From NCBI GenBank assembly GCA_044449065.1, contig JBIOHP010000012.1:32887-96886 (forward strand): 64,000 nucleotides of DNA, in the 5' to 3' direction. Under the pieces are notes generated by a model. That model saw only the letters and a program-made list of their open reading frames with translations, was not told the DNA's origin and made no database searches. Numbering within the stretch: position 1 is the stretch's first letter; each line of letters opens with the position of its first letter. Positions 53,565 to 63,864 of this stretch are shown one piece after another. The DNA comes from JBIOHP01 sp044449065 (GTDB lineage: Bacteria > Bacteroidota > Ignavibacteria > UBA10030 > SZUA-254). The position numbers and the translations under genes are program-made.

Positions 53565-55726
53565 TGCGTTTCTCCATTGGTATTAATTTTGTTATTTGGT
53601 GATTTACGCCATTTGATGACAATAAGGGTCAGATCATCTTCCGGCGGTTGATGGTTCATATGCTTATCAATAGTTGAAATTAACGTATCCCGGATATCGA
53701 TTGCCGATCTCTTTCCGGCGCTCAGGCAAACATCCAGCAGCCGATCATAACCGAACTCCTCGCCTCCTTCGGGGCGCGCTTCGGTGATTCCGTCAGTGAA
53801 GAAAATAACGCCATCTCCATTTTGTAACCTGATAATTTCCTGGACGATGGTTCGTTGAAATATTTCCGAACTTCCCATACCCAAACCCATACCCACCGGT
53901 TTAACATATCGCGCAGTACCGTTTGTAAGGTACAGCATTGGGCAATGACCGGCTCTTGCGACTTTCATTACGCCATTACGCAAATCTAATACAGCGTAAA
54001 TAACGCTGATGAATGATCGCCGGTCGATCGTATCAGCCAACGCTTTGTGAGCATGTGTTAAAAATTCTGTCGGGGTGGGATATATTTTGCTCAACGACTG
54101 GAAAATACCTTTCATTTCAGCCATGTAAAATGCCGCAGAGACTCCCTTTCCGGAAACATCGCCCACAATAATCCCCAGATGATGCTCATCGAGCATCGTA
54201 AAATCATAATAATCGCCGCCGACTTCAAAAGCAGGACTGGAAAGCGCTTCTAATTCCAACTCCTCCAAAATCGGAACGCGTTGAGGCAACAATTTTTTTT
54301 GCATCTCCTGAGCTACCATGATCTCCCGCATCAATCGTTCCCGTTCTAACGATTTTTCAATCAAACGAGAATTCTCGATGGCTATAGTCGCCTGATCGGC
54401 GAAGGCAGATATCAGATCCACATCTTCTTTATCAAACCCCATGGTAATCGATTTTGTGGCGTATAAAACTCCAATGATGGTTTCATGAGATACTAATGGG
54501 ACAATGACGATAGAACCGAACTTTCTCTCCAATTCTTTCACATGTTTTGTGCGTTTATCATGAAGAACGTCGTCAATCACAACCGCTTTGCGTTCTGCAA
54601 AAACAATGGTTCGAAGTGAATTATCGTCCGAGGAAACGATTGCGTTAATTTCTTCCCGTGAGATATTGTTTAGTGCGACAGTTTCAATTGTATGGTTTGT
54701 CAAAGCAATCACGCCTCGGTTTAACGGACTCGTTTTTACATCTTCTTTTATAATTTCGAGCCATGCGCTTTGCGCCTGACAAACGTCCAGGGTCATCCGG
54801 GTAACGGATTCAACGAGTTCATTGAAATCGAAAACCTGCGTAATTAAACGGCTTAAGTTATGGAGCGATGCAACCTCCGAGATTTTGCGATCATATGCTT
54901 CCGCTGTTGGCAGATGAAACATTGTGCTCAGAAATGTCATCCCGAAATAAATGGTGCCGAACATGCTTGTGCTCATGATGAAGGATTTTAACGGCGGCGA
55001 ATAAAACAGCAGCGATTTACCAATAACGGTACCGCTGGTTGTAAGTATGTCGAAACCGATAAAAATACAAAAGAGTATGAAACCATACACCATGCTGAAC
55101 AATTTTTCCCGCTTTGAAAGATAAACAATCCACGATAGCCGGAACGAATTCAACACAATAACAAGGATGGTGATACCCAGCATGATCATGGTGATTAAAG
55201 GTGGATTTGCGGGTTTACCTGCCATGGTAGATAATGCCGTGGCGATGATGCACCCGACTAAGATCAAGAAATTCCTTCTCGTCGATTTTCGTCGTTTCCA
55301 GAATGTGATATCCCGGAGAGTCAAGAGAACAATAAGCAAGGTAGTCCCAAAAACAACGCCATAAATATCTGCGAAAACAATTGAATCAAATGCATTAGGA
55401 ATAAAAATATCGTTTTTTATATCGAACCCGCTGGAGGGGGATAGAGATAATAAGCCCGATGCCGTAACTACCACCAACATCAAGACAAGAATAAAACCTA
55501 ATTTTTTGGCAGGACCCTGATCACGCCGCCACATATTTTCCAACAGGAGATAAAAACACCCAAAGGCGGCAAGGACCAGAATATCTCTTATGAGACTGAT
55601 TACACCACCCTCCAGATCAATAGATCCGTGGCCCCGTATCACGTCTATCACGAAGATGACCAGTAGAAAGATACTAATGGTGAGAAGATAGAATGTCTTC
55701 TTTATTTTAACTTTGAAAGTGGTCAA
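53561..55726 (-). CDS. Membrane GAF-PP2C (SpoIIE-type) phosphatase
   Basis: 721 residues. The N-terminal ~275 residues hold about seven or eight membrane helices, then a GAF domain (about 290-445), a short coiled linker (MREIMVAQEMQKKLLPQRVP) and a PP2C phosphatase with VGGDYYDF, GDVSGKGVSAAFYMAEMKG, FFTDGITEARP and DDLTLIVIKW. It is a membrane sensor for the same partner switch as 50970-52718. TTG start at 55726; no closer ATG in frame. Its overlap with the STAS gene implies one transcript. Confidence 0.9.
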   Translation of the reverse strand: MTTFKVKIKKTFYLLTISIFLLVIFVIDVIRGHGSIDLEGGVISLIRDILVLAAFGCFYLLLENMWRRDQGPAKKLGFILVLMLVVVTASGLLSLSPSSGFDIKNDIFIPNAFDSIVFADIYGVVFGTTLLIVLLTLRDITFWKRRKSTRRNFLILVGCIIATALSTMAGKPANPPLITMIMLGITILVIVLNSFRLSWIVYLSKREKLFSMVYGFILFCIFIGFDILTTSGTVIGKSLLFYSPPLKSFIMSTSMFGTIYFGMTFLSTMFHLPTAEAYDRKISEVASLHNLSRLITQVFDFNELVESVTRMTLDVCQAQSAWLEIIKEDVKTSPLNRGVIALTNHTIETVALNNISREEINAIVSSDDNSLRTIVFAERKAVVIDDVLHDKRTKHVKELERKFGSIVIVPLVSHETIIGVLYATKSITMGFDKEDVDLISAFADQATIAIENSRLIEKSLERERLMREIMVAQEMQKKLLPQRVPILEELELEALSSPAFEVGGDYYDFTMLDEHHLGIIVGDVSGKGVSAAFYMAEMKGIFQSLSKIYPTPTEFLTHAHKALADTIDRRSFISVIYAVLDLRNGVMKVARAGHCPMLYLTNGTARYVKPVGMGLGMGSSEIFQRTIVQEIIRLQNGDGVIFFTDGITEARPEGGEEFGYDRLLDVCLSAGKRSAIDIRDTLISTIDKHMNHQPPEDDLTLIVIKWRKSPNNKINTNGETQ

Positions 55727-55740
55727 GTGATAGTCATTGA

Positions 55741-57090
55741 TTACACTTTAATGTGCGCCCATGTTAATGATCGGAATTTCAGATGATTCATAGTTGTATA
55801 TGCTACGATATAGATTGGCAGCGCCATCCATGAACCCACGAGGCCCCAGTGAAAAGTTATTCCAAACAGATACGTGAGCGGTAAAAAGATGACCCAATGG
55901 GTGAGAACCTCAACCAACATAACATAGACGGTTGCTCCACCCGCTTGTAATGCATTTGCCAAAATAATGCCGCCGCCATAAAATATTTGAGCAATTCCGG
56001 CAATTTGAAGGACTGGTTTAGCAACCATCGTAACTTCAGTATTATTTGTGATTATCATAATCACTGCTTCAGGTAAAAATACAAACAATGCTCCAATTAA
56101 TATAGTAAAAATAGTCCCTAATTTTGCGGTTTCATATCCGTACAACAACGCGTCCCGCGTATTGCCCCTCCCAAGTGATTGTCCCACAAGGGTTTGTGCA
56201 GCTATTCCAAATCCAAAGCAGGGCATGATCGAGATAAATAATGCAGTTATTACCACCTGACTGGCGGCTTGTTGAATTATTCCAATAATGCCTGTTATCG
56301 CGACAAAACATAAAAATCCAAGGAGGATCAGAATATTTTGAAGGGATACCGGGATGGAAATCTTTACAATTTGAACGATAACATCCCATGAAATCCGAAA
56401 ATGGGAATAATATTTATATTGTTTTCGATAATCACCAACAAATGTTACAGCGACAAAAAAGAGCCAACCCAGCACCAGACTGATAGCATATCCGACACCG
56501 GCGCCGGCTAACTCCATCTTGGGAAAACCAAGCGCGCCAAATATAAAGAAGTAGTTAAACACGATGTTGAAAACATTTATAATGATAGCTGAGAACATGA
56601 AGATTTTAGTATGACCGATCCCTAAAAAAAAACCGCGATAGGATACGATGAGAAGAAAAAAGGGCAACCCGAGGAATTGATATTTTAAATATGACGCTCC
56701 TGCTGCAGACACGGCGCTATTTTTTGAAAACAAATCAATTATCTGATATGAAAAGAAATAACCGATGAAGCCGATAAATAAACCGAGTACCAAACAAATT
56801 AATAACGAATTATTCAATATCTCGCCCACACCAACCTGATTGCCTTCCCCGTGCCGGCGAGCTGCCAATACATGAGTACCCGTGCTCAAACTCGAAAACA
56901 TGCTCGTAACAGCCCACGACGCCAGAAACCCAAGACTCATTGCAGCTAACATAACAGGAGTATTATCTAACCGACCCACCATTGCCGTATTGATGATCGA
57001 AACGACCATTTGAGACGAAAGCCCGGCAATGGCAGGAGTCGCCATATAGAGAATATCTTTTGAATATTTTTTTTTCGGCAATAAACTCAT
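55741..57090 (-). CDS. MATE-family multidrug/toxin exporter
   Basis: 449 residues, 12 helices in two mirrored six-helix halves. MATE features: TPAIAGLSSQMVVSIINTAMVGRLDNTP at the N terminus, the central GVGYAISLVLG region and the second half QQAASQVVITALFISIMPCFGFGIAAQTLVGQSLGRG. Substrate not predictable. 14 bp before the membrane phosphatase, so it may be co-transcribed. Confidence 0.9.
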   Translation of the reverse strand: MSLLPKKKYSKDILYMATPAIAGLSSQMVVSIINTAMVGRLDNTPVMLAAMSLGFLASWAVTSMFSSLSTGTHVLAARRHGEGNQVGVGEILNNSLLICLVLGLFIGFIGYFFSYQIIDLFSKNSAVSAAGASYLKYQFLGLPFFLLIVSYRGFFLGIGHTKIFMFSAIIINVFNIVFNYFFIFGALGFPKMELAGAGVGYAISLVLGWLFFVAVTFVGDYRKQYKYYSHFRISWDVIVQIVKISIPVSLQNILILLGFLCFVAITGIIGIIQQAASQVVITALFISIMPCFGFGIAAQTLVGQSLGRGNTRDALLYGYETAKLGTIFTILIGALFVFLPEAVIMIITNNTEVTMVAKPVLQIAGIAQIFYGGGIILANALQAGGATVYVMLVEVLTHWVIFLPLTYLFGITFHWGLVGSWMALPIYIVAYTTMNHLKFRSLTWAHIKV

Positions 57091-57149
57091 GGAGTACTAT
57101 GTTTACGTAAAATCAATGGGAATGTTCATAATATGGGCGTATAATTTGA

Positions 57150-57190
57150 AAATGAAAAACCCATCCTTCGAAGAAAGAATGGGTTAATAA
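57150..57190 (-). terminator. Terminator after the TPR gene
   Basis: Minus strand AACCCATTCTT, loop, AAGGATGGGTT, then TTTTTCATTTTC; 18 nt past the stop at 57208. Confidence 0.75.
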
Positions 57191-57207
57191 TTTTGATTTA
57201 TATTTTT

Positions 57208-57912
57208 TTAGGCGGAAAAGGCGGAGATGTATCGTTCTGCTTCATGCGCATTTTGAGAAGCCGGAAATTCCTGTTTAAGCCGTTGATACGCATTCAGGGC
57301 TTTTTCTTTCTCACCGGCTTTGGCGTAACAACGGGTTGCTGAAGAATAATAATCCGCCGCTGACGGATTATCGGCAATCATACCCGCGGCTTTTTCAAAG
57401 TAGGATCCGGCATCGGAATAATTTCCTTTTGATTCATTGCAAGCCGCAATACCTGCAACGGCTGATGCTTTAAGGAGTTTTTCGCCTCCACTAAAATTAT
57501 CAAACTGGCGTAACGCCTCATCGATCAATCCGGTATTGTAGTATGCATCAGCCAGATAAAATCGAGCTAACTCGCCTGCTTCGGTCCCACCGTAATTATC
57601 GACGATGGTTTTTAATCCCATAATGCCTCTTCCCGGTTGTCCATCAATCGCGAGTTTATACTGTTTCGGGTCGCTTGAACCCGCATCATATATGCTGAAA
57701 ACTTTACCCAATTCGGTTGCCGCTTTATCATTGTTCGCATTCCTGTTGCGGATATATACATAGCTTGCAACGATGATAATCACCAACGCTGTAAGACCAT
57801 AACTGACATACTTTTTATTGACGTCATAGAATGATCTCACTTTATTAAATGTTGCGATAACGTCATCCTGTTGAATTTCTTTCTTCGTAAATTTTCGTTG
57901 AGGTTTTAGCAT
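57208..57912 (-). CDS. Membrane-anchored TPR protein (YfgM/DUF2133-like)
   Basis: 234 residues. One membrane helix (about 38-57, YGLTALVIIIVASYVYI) after a basic N terminus, then TPR-type helical repeats (about 95-234, e.g. DNYGGTEAGELARFYLADAYYNTGLIDEALRQFDNF and ATRCYAKAGEKEKALNAYQRLKQEFP). The layout is that of YfgM-like ancillary proteins of the Sec translocon. AGGAG precedes ATG 57912. It stands between tRNA-Arg and the MATE gene and has its own terminator. Confidence 0.82.
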   Translation of the reverse strand: MLKPQRKFTKKEIQQDDVIATFNKVRSFYDVNKKYVSYGLTALVIIIVASYVYIRNRNANNDKAATELGKVFSIYDAGSSDPKQYKLAIDGQPGRGIMGLKTIVDNYGGTEAGELARFYLADAYYNTGLIDEALRQFDNFSGGEKLLKASAVAGIAACNESKGNYSDAGSYFEKAAGMIADNPSAADYYSSATRCYAKAGEKEKALNAYQRLKQEFPASQNAHEAERYISAFSA

Positions 57913-57947
57913 ATTCTCCTGATTCCGATTAATGATTAAATAATTTG

Positions 57948-58021
57948 TACGCCCGAGGCGATTCGAACGCCTGACCTATTGCTCCGGAGGCAATCGCTCT
58001 ATCCAGCTGAGCTACGGGCGC
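57948..58021 (-). tRNA. tRNA-Arg (CCG)
   Basis: Acceptor GCGCCCG with CGGGCGT. Anticodon stem ATTGC/GCAAT, loop CTCCGGA, anticodon CCG. D-arm AGCTCAGCTGGATAGAGC. T-loop GTTCGAATC. Discriminator A. No encoded CCA. Confidence 0.94.
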
Positions 58022-58232
58022 AAATTGACTTGTATAAAGTCAGGTAAAGTATTTTTAACATTGAATCCCCTTAAAAACCCTCACGACGCGGGTTTTCCGA
58101 CATATACGTATAAAATTTACAAAAAAAACACGCTTAATGCAATTTATTAATTTTGCGATGTTTCTCTAATGAATACGTTTTCAAACGTAACAATTAAGAA
58201 CCATTGTTCCTCTTTCGATAAGATTACATAAC

Positions 58233-58266
58233 AAAAAAGCCGTCCTGGAGTAGAAGACGGCTTTTT
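58233..58266 (-). terminator. Strong terminator after the YCF48 lipoprotein
   Basis: Stem AGCCGTC (with TT) to GACGGCT, then TTTTTTGTT on the minus strand. A T run on the plus side (CTTTTTC) could let it work in both directions. Confidence 0.85.
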
Positions 58267-58285
58267 CGTGTTATTAAATTTTGGC

Positions 58286-60316
58286 TTAATGACCGCGGCG
58301 TAACTGGCTTATCCATCTCGGAATAGGATCGGGTGTAATATAAAATGAATAGGCAGAATTCATTTGATATGGCGTTTGTGAAGGATCCACATTCCAATAT
58401 CCTACATCATCCTGGTATCGTGAAAGGGCTGACCATTCCGGTATACCCGGGGCAGAGATATTATTAGTAAACATTGGAAGAGAATCATAATAAGGACGGA
58501 GATCTGCTAAATTGGCAAATGGACTTTGATTTAACCAATAAAGACTCAAATTATCAACAGTTGTTGGAGTATAATTTCCATACCGAACATCATCTAACAC
58601 ATCATATTTGGAGCTTTTAGTGTACGTAAGCGCAGTACCATTGACAGTAGTATCGACAATTTCATCATGAAACTTCGCCAATACAATTCTCCCTGAAGAT
58701 AACAGACTCCAACGAACATCTTTGTACGGAGGTACCAGTCCGGGAAATTGATCCGCAAAGTAATTATGAAAATTCATCGATTGCAACTGCCACGCAAATT
58801 TTACCTGACCGTTTCCGGGTCCTAATTTCGTGTGATCAATGAATGCCCCGCTATCGCTATTTATCACGGCAAAATCACCCGGATTAAGGACTTCGCTGCG
58901 CAAATCCTTCGGCAGCTCTAAATTATATGGGGCATAAAGAACCGTACCGGTATCCGGATTTGAAAATGACTTTGTGTTATATAAATATGACAAGCGACCG
59001 GCAGGTTGAAACGGACTGGGGAAAAAGTTTGAATTGACGTTACCCAATTGATCTTGATAGAAAAATTTCCTCTTTGCTTTCATGATAAGGGCATAATAAT
59101 TTTTAAACGTCCGCTGACGCGGATAGAAGTACATACCATAGAGATTGCGGGATGTATGCGTCGCGCTTTGCTTATTAATCCACGTATTTCCGCCGTCCGT
59201 TGTAGAAAGGATAGTTCCAGCGTCTCCGGAAACCCAGCCGTAAAGAGAATCCGCGAAGTGAACGCTGTTCAACGTTACATTCACCCCTGAATATTGCTTC
59301 ACCCAGGAATTCCCATAATTGGAAGTATGCAAAATAACTCCACCATCACCCACCGCCCAGCCGTTGCCGCTTCCACTTAAATCGGTTGAAGTACCTGCCT
59401 CCGTGTTCGGGGCAAAATGAACGCCACGAAGAGTAGTAGTAACTCCTGAGTTTTCTTTTATGAACGATGGACCAGACGTGCTTGGATCGGCAATCGACCG
59501 GAAAATGAAACCTCGTTCACCCACCACCCACACAGTATCGCCCCCCCCGGGTAACCTCAGGACGCCGATTCCATAGATATTGAATTTTAATCCAGGTATT
59601 CCAAGGGCAGACCATCTAATTCCGCCAGATGTTGTAGAAAGGAACACGCTTGAATCAGCTCCTGCATATAATATATTTGCATTTGATCGATCGAATATGG
59701 TATTAATTCTTTGTCTTGTGTTCGATGTTTGATATTCCCAGGTGGCTCCTCTATTAACCGAATGGATAATTATCCCGGAATCACCAACAGCCCACGCTTG
59801 CCGTTGTCCATTAATAATAAATACGCTGGGATATTCCAACCCGTTAAGATTGGCAGTCAAAGGAGGCGATGTTGGATCGTCGAAAATAATCGGAAGTTGA
59901 GCCCAGGTTTTTCCTGTGTCAACAGTTTGAAGCATTGTCCCATTTGATCCAACCGCGAGTCCGGTATCCGGAAAAATAAATCCCACGCTTTTTAAGTTAG
60001 CGGTTCCGTAGGAATAATCATTCCATTGAGATCCATCCAGGGGAGTTTTGAGAATGGCTCCGCTATCTCCAATTACCATAAATGTGGTGGGCCGGGAAAC
60101 ATCTACCCATTTAATCGGTCTTGAGGTGGGATTATAGAGATTTATCCATGAATAAGAATAGTATCGATCCGGAGAGATAGCAAATACTTCCGTAATGATA
60201 AGGTCTTTTCCCGGCGGAATAGGAGCCGGACCATTTTGGTTATTGGTAATTAAATCGCATCCGGCGATGGTTAATATAAATATGATGTATAATGAAGAGT
60301 ATAAAACTTGTTTCAT
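58286..60316 (-). CDS. Lipoprotein with YCF48/BNR-type repeats framed by lamin-tail-like parts
   Basis: 676 residues from ATG 60316 (MKQVLYSS); the longer ORF start at 60370 is too close to the porV stop. Signal peptide with lipobox LTIAGC. An early segment LIITEVFAISPDRYYSYSWINLYNPTSRPIKW looks like the first strand of a lamin tail domain. Then about 330 residues of photosystem-assembly (YCF48)-type beta-propeller repeats (SGAILKTPLDGSQW, SNGTMLQTVDTGKTWAQL, DGGVILHTSNYGNSWVKQYSG, DAGTILSTTDGGNTWINK). The later LPKDLRSEVLNPGDFAVINSDSG looks like the rest of the lamin tail. Function unknown; outer-membrane surface protein near PorV is the likely setting. Confidence 0.82.
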   Translation of the reverse strand: MKQVLYSSLYIIFILTIAGCDLITNNQNGPAPIPPGKDLIITEVFAISPDRYYSYSWINLYNPTSRPIKWVDVSRPTTFMVIGDSGAILKTPLDGSQWNDYSYGTANLKSVGFIFPDTGLAVGSNGTMLQTVDTGKTWAQLPIIFDDPTSPPLTANLNGLEYPSVFIINGQRQAWAVGDSGIIIHSVNRGATWEYQTSNTRQRINTIFDRSNANILYAGADSSVFLSTTSGGIRWSALGIPGLKFNIYGIGVLRLPGGGDTVWVVGERGFIFRSIADPSTSGPSFIKENSGVTTTLRGVHFAPNTEAGTSTDLSGSGNGWAVGDGGVILHTSNYGNSWVKQYSGVNVTLNSVHFADSLYGWVSGDAGTILSTTDGGNTWINKQSATHTSRNLYGMYFYPRQRTFKNYYALIMKAKRKFFYQDQLGNVNSNFFPSPFQPAGRLSYLYNTKSFSNPDTGTVLYAPYNLELPKDLRSEVLNPGDFAVINSDSGAFIDHTKLGPGNGQVKFAWQLQSMNFHNYFADQFPGLVPPYKDVRWSLLSSGRIVLAKFHDEIVDTTVNGTALTYTKSSKYDVLDDVRYGNYTPTTVDNLSLYWLNQSPFANLADLRPYYDSLPMFTNNISAPGIPEWSALSRYQDDVGYWNVDPSQTPYQMNSAYSFYITPDPIPRWISQLRRGH

Positions 60317-60370
60317 TCTCAATGTTCTCCGAAAATTAGATGTCAGTAATATTGACGACGTCAAAAGCAA

Positions 60371-61324
60371 TTAAAATTGGAATTGCAGGGTAAAAGAATG
60401 CGTACCCGGTAAATATTTAAAATTATTATATCCGTAATCCAGCGATCCGTCCACTCCCACCATGTTCAGCTTCATCCCGAAGCCCCCGGTTACATTCTCC
60501 TGATCGTACGCAAATTTGTATCCCCCCCGCAGCGAAAATATCTCGTTAAATACATACTCCATCCCTACATTATACTGCTCGTCGGCGTCATTCAACCGCG
60601 TGATCTGAAGCGTCGATACCAAACTGTTGTTCTCACCCTTCATCATGTCTACCAGCACGCCAAAACGAAGCGCAGTCGGCAATGAATACGGCTCGTTGAT
60701 ATATTGCAAATCCCGTCCGATGTTCGTCAACGATACTCCTATACGGCTCCGTAAGATCGGTATATCGTATAATGTCCCGATATCAAACGCAAACGTCGCA
60801 TTCCCTATCTCCGTATTATACAAATACGATTGAATGATCTTCCCGTTCACGCCTACCATGAACTGTTCCGTCACCTGACGGGCATAGGCAACGCTGAACG
60901 CATAATCGCTTGCCCGGAAATATTCCCCATCCCCTTCCGGATAGGCAGGGGTTGTTACCGGCATGTCGTCCGTGCTTAACATGATCGCGCTTACCCCGAT
61001 ACTCCCCAATCCTCCCATATTCTTTACCAACCCAAAATACGAATATTGAATATTGGCAAACCACGCCGTGTAACTTGCTGAAAATCCATAATTGGCTACC
61101 GACATCATCCCCGCAGGGTTAAAACCAATCGAGGATACTCCTTCTGCCACCGCTACTTCTGCCCCGCCCATGCCAACTGCGCGGGCGTCCAGCGGAAGCT
61201 TCAAAAATTCCCCCGATACCGTACCGGATCGATTTCCGCTCCTTCCCGTACTCCATAACAGGAATAACGACGTTATCACCAACGCCAATGCCCTGGGCAT
61301 TCCATTGTAACAATCTTTCTTCAT
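60371..61324 (-). CDS. PorV/PorQ-family outer-membrane beta-barrel protein
   Basis: 317 residues. Signal peptide (MPRALALVITSLFLLWSTG), then the family opening SGEFLKLPLDARAVGMGGAEVAVAEGVSSIGFNPAG, and alternating barrel strands to the aromatic C terminus (HSFTLQFQF), ending in Phe as outer-membrane barrels do. PorV shuttles T9SS cargo to the cell-surface sortase. It lies 34 bp after a T9SS cargo gene and just before a lipoprotein. The C-terminal 135 nt occur again, identical, at 63866-64000. Confidence 0.88.
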   Translation of the reverse strand: MKKDCYNGMPRALALVITSLFLLWSTGRSGNRSGTVSGEFLKLPLDARAVGMGGAEVAVAEGVSSIGFNPAGMMSVANYGFSASYTAWFANIQYSYFGLVKNMGGLGSIGVSAIMLSTDDMPVTTPAYPEGDGEYFRASDYAFSVAYARQVTEQFMVGVNGKIIQSYLYNTEIGNATFAFDIGTLYDIPILRSRIGVSLTNIGRDLQYINEPYSLPTALRFGVLVDMMKGENNSLVSTLQITRLNDADEQYNVGMEYVFNEIFSLRGGYKFAYDQENVTGGFGMKLNMVGVDGSLDYGYNNFKYLPGTHSFTLQFQF

Positions 61325-61358
61325 TGCTCTTCGCTCGCTTCCATCTGTTTATGTGCTA

Positions 61359-63689
61359 TCAACGAATCAATACGAATTTTCCAATTTGACGTCCGGCGCT
61401 TGATTCCACCGTGAACACGTACACGCCGCTTGCAAGCGCGCGGTTGCTCTCGCTTACCAAATTCCAGGATAACTCTCCTGGCGTCATCGATCCGAAGTTG
61501 TTTAACGTTGTTACCATATCTCCCGCTAACGTGAATATCCGTATCGTGCAATCTTTAGGAAGATGGATAAATTTTATCAATCGGCTATTCTCCGACCATT
61601 GAGCCGATCTTCCCTCCCATCCGCCGTTTTCGAATGTGTAGTCGCGGTCGACGCGGTAGGGATTGGGCACCACCATCACCTCTCCTAATTTATCGGAGGG
61701 CGAAAATGCCAGGGTCACCTCCGTTCTGTTTTGAAGAACGCTCGATTCGATATTGTCGCTCGACAAAATTAATGTATCGACGCCGTGGGGTTTTGTGGAA
61801 TCAGGAATTTGAAGATACGACACATCAGGTATCCCGAATGATGTTACAGAATACCAGTAGGTTTTGCCGCGAACAAGATTTGAATCGACAAATATCGAAT
61901 CTAATCCAATACTATAACCGAATGTATCTCCCTTTGTGTCAAACTGACGAAGCATGGTGAAACTGCTCGGCGTGCCGGACGGATCTTCGCTCCGGTATAA
62001 CCGGTATCCTTCAAATATCCTGCCCCCGCTGTGATGCCCCGGAGGCGGATTGCTGTGCCGCCGGGGATCTTTTTCAGCTAATTTGTTTGAATCATCCCAA
62101 ACAACCTGGGGGTTGGGTCCGCCAAGATGGGTTCCCCAATCAAGCGTGACTCTCTTAAATCCCTGAGTTACTTTTAAGCGGGGCGATGGCGGTTCGACCG
62201 ATAGATAATATCCCCGATTGTAAAGTTTGATCGCATTCAGCGCATTATCGCGTAAACTACCCTGACATTGATCGACACAGTTACCGGATACAAGCGCTAC
62301 AGAAATCCTCAAGGTATCTCCCGGATTCATGGTAGCAAATGGCCCAAAGGAGAAAAAGAACCTTGTATCTGATGGATTAGTTGGAGGTTGATTTGGGTAA
62401 ATCAGCCCTTTCTCGCCGGACATCCAACTGTACAAAGTTGAATCATCCGTGCCGGGACTGGGTCTTGTGGTGAAATCAAACCATTGCCAAATATATTTCA
62501 GGGAATCAAGACTACGCGGCGCCGCCAGCACAGTCAGCCCTACCGGAGTCGAACCGCGGTCTATAGGATCTTGAACGTAACCGGTCCGTATGTCGGGAAA
62601 ATATGCTGAGTAATTATTCTGATAGTAGTTAGGGTTACTGACCGGTCCCAGATCTACATCATTGAAAAAAGCTACATACACATCAGTGATGATATTTTTA
62701 CCAACATTGATAAAAGAATACTGCATCGGGAGAATTGCTTCTGCAAATTTCTCCTGCCAGGCATAAGATTTTTGGAATATTTTTATTCCCATTTTATGGT
62801 GGCGTGTAATGACAGGATTTCTGAATGTATCTGTCGAAGTTACATAAACGTCGTTATCGCTAATGGAGGCATAATCTTCATCTACATGGGGCTCGCCGTG
62901 ATCCGGGACTCCGTTTTTTTCCGTGTATTTATCCTTGAGATTCTTTTTGGGAAAAGAACCGTTGGGATTTGGATGGCATGAATCATATTTTCCTGGCTCA
63001 TAATTGTCATAGGCGGGATCGGGATTGCGGATTGGATCATAACCGCCGTTGCAACCAACTTCCAGACTATCCGGGATGCCGTCCGCGCCAATATCGTCGG
63101 TCGCACGGACCCAATCATGGTCATTATCATATCCATCAAGCTCGTCTTCATCGATCTTTCCATCGCCATCGTCATCAAAGCCCTTTCGATTCATCGCTCT
63201 TTTATAATATCCGGGCCTGTTCATGTCATATCCCGTGTCGCTGACCGATGAAATCCAAAAAATATTCCTTAACGAGTCTTCCTGTTCCGGAATGGTTTCA
63301 GAATCTCCGGCGTCTCCGTTGTACGCTTCGGTAACATACCGCTTACCGTTGATCAACCCGCCGATCCAGGGACCCGCCCCAAACATATGCTCGATACAAG
63401 AGCCAATGGGATATTCGCATCCTATACCCACCGAACCACAAATAGGGGGTGGAACAGCGCCATCGAATGCGCTTTTCCCCATAACGAGATCATTTGCGAT
63501 CCAGATCCTAAAGTTATAGCCCTGTAAATATTGTTTGACCCATGTGACCGAGACTTTTTCAAGACCATTTGCGCCAGCCCTCGAAAAATTAAAGTTCTTA
63601 TCTACAGCGAGAAGAGTGTTCGTTGAACTAAGAACTATTAATCCTGCGAATAATAGTAAAATAATATTTGATAAAACATGTTTCTTCAT
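61359..63689 (-). CDS. Large T9SS cargo protein with calcium-binding-type repeat
   Basis: 776 residues. Signal peptide (SNIILLLFAGLIVLSSTNTLLA). An Asp-rich DDDGDGKIDEDELDGYDNDHD segment with GADGIPDS (about 171-208) looks like thrombospondin-3/EF-hand-type calcium loops. Two fibronectin-like parts follow (RLKVTQGFKRVTLDWG... and the segment to about 690). The last ~85 residues form a T9SS sorting domain (VVPNPYRVDRDY ... IFTLAGDMVTTL ... SGVYVFTVE). It is directly upstream of porV and presumably exported by T9SS. Similar long proteins are common in this group; substrate or role unknown. Confidence 0.85.
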   Translation of the reverse strand: MKKHVLSNIILLLFAGLIVLSSTNTLLAVDKNFNFSRAGANGLEKVSVTWVKQYLQGYNFRIWIANDLVMGKSAFDGAVPPPICGSVGIGCEYPIGSCIEHMFGAGPWIGGLINGKRYVTEAYNGDAGDSETIPEQEDSLRNIFWISSVSDTGYDMNRPGYYKRAMNRKGFDDDGDGKIDEDELDGYDNDHDWVRATDDIGADGIPDSLEVGCNGGYDPIRNPDPAYDNYEPGKYDSCHPNPNGSFPKKNLKDKYTEKNGVPDHGEPHVDEDYASISDNDVYVTSTDTFRNPVITRHHKMGIKIFQKSYAWQEKFAEAILPMQYSFINVGKNIITDVYVAFFNDVDLGPVSNPNYYQNNYSAYFPDIRTGYVQDPIDRGSTPVGLTVLAAPRSLDSLKYIWQWFDFTTRPSPGTDDSTLYSWMSGEKGLIYPNQPPTNPSDTRFFFSFGPFATMNPGDTLRISVALVSGNCVDQCQGSLRDNALNAIKLYNRGYYLSVEPPSPRLKVTQGFKRVTLDWGTHLGGPNPQVVWDDSNKLAEKDPRRHSNPPPGHHSGGRIFEGYRLYRSEDPSGTPSSFTMLRQFDTKGDTFGYSIGLDSIFVDSNLVRGKTYWYSVTSFGIPDVSYLQIPDSTKPHGVDTLILSSDNIESSVLQNRTEVTLAFSPSDKLGEVMVVPNPYRVDRDYTFENGGWEGRSAQWSENSRLIKFIHLPKDCTIRIFTLAGDMVTTLNNFGSMTPGELSWNLVSESNRALASGVYVFTVESSAGRQIGKFVLIR

Positions 63690-63864
63690 ATCGTTCGTCT
63701 TTCTTATAGACCTAGTATTATAATTGTTACTGAATACACAAATTTATTTTTCAGATCAAACTTTTTTTTCTTTACCGTCATTGAGGGCGATCCATCTTAT
63801 AAAAAAGGGTAAATATTTTATTTTCTTTATCCATTGATGATGTAGAGTCATTCCCGAATACGAT

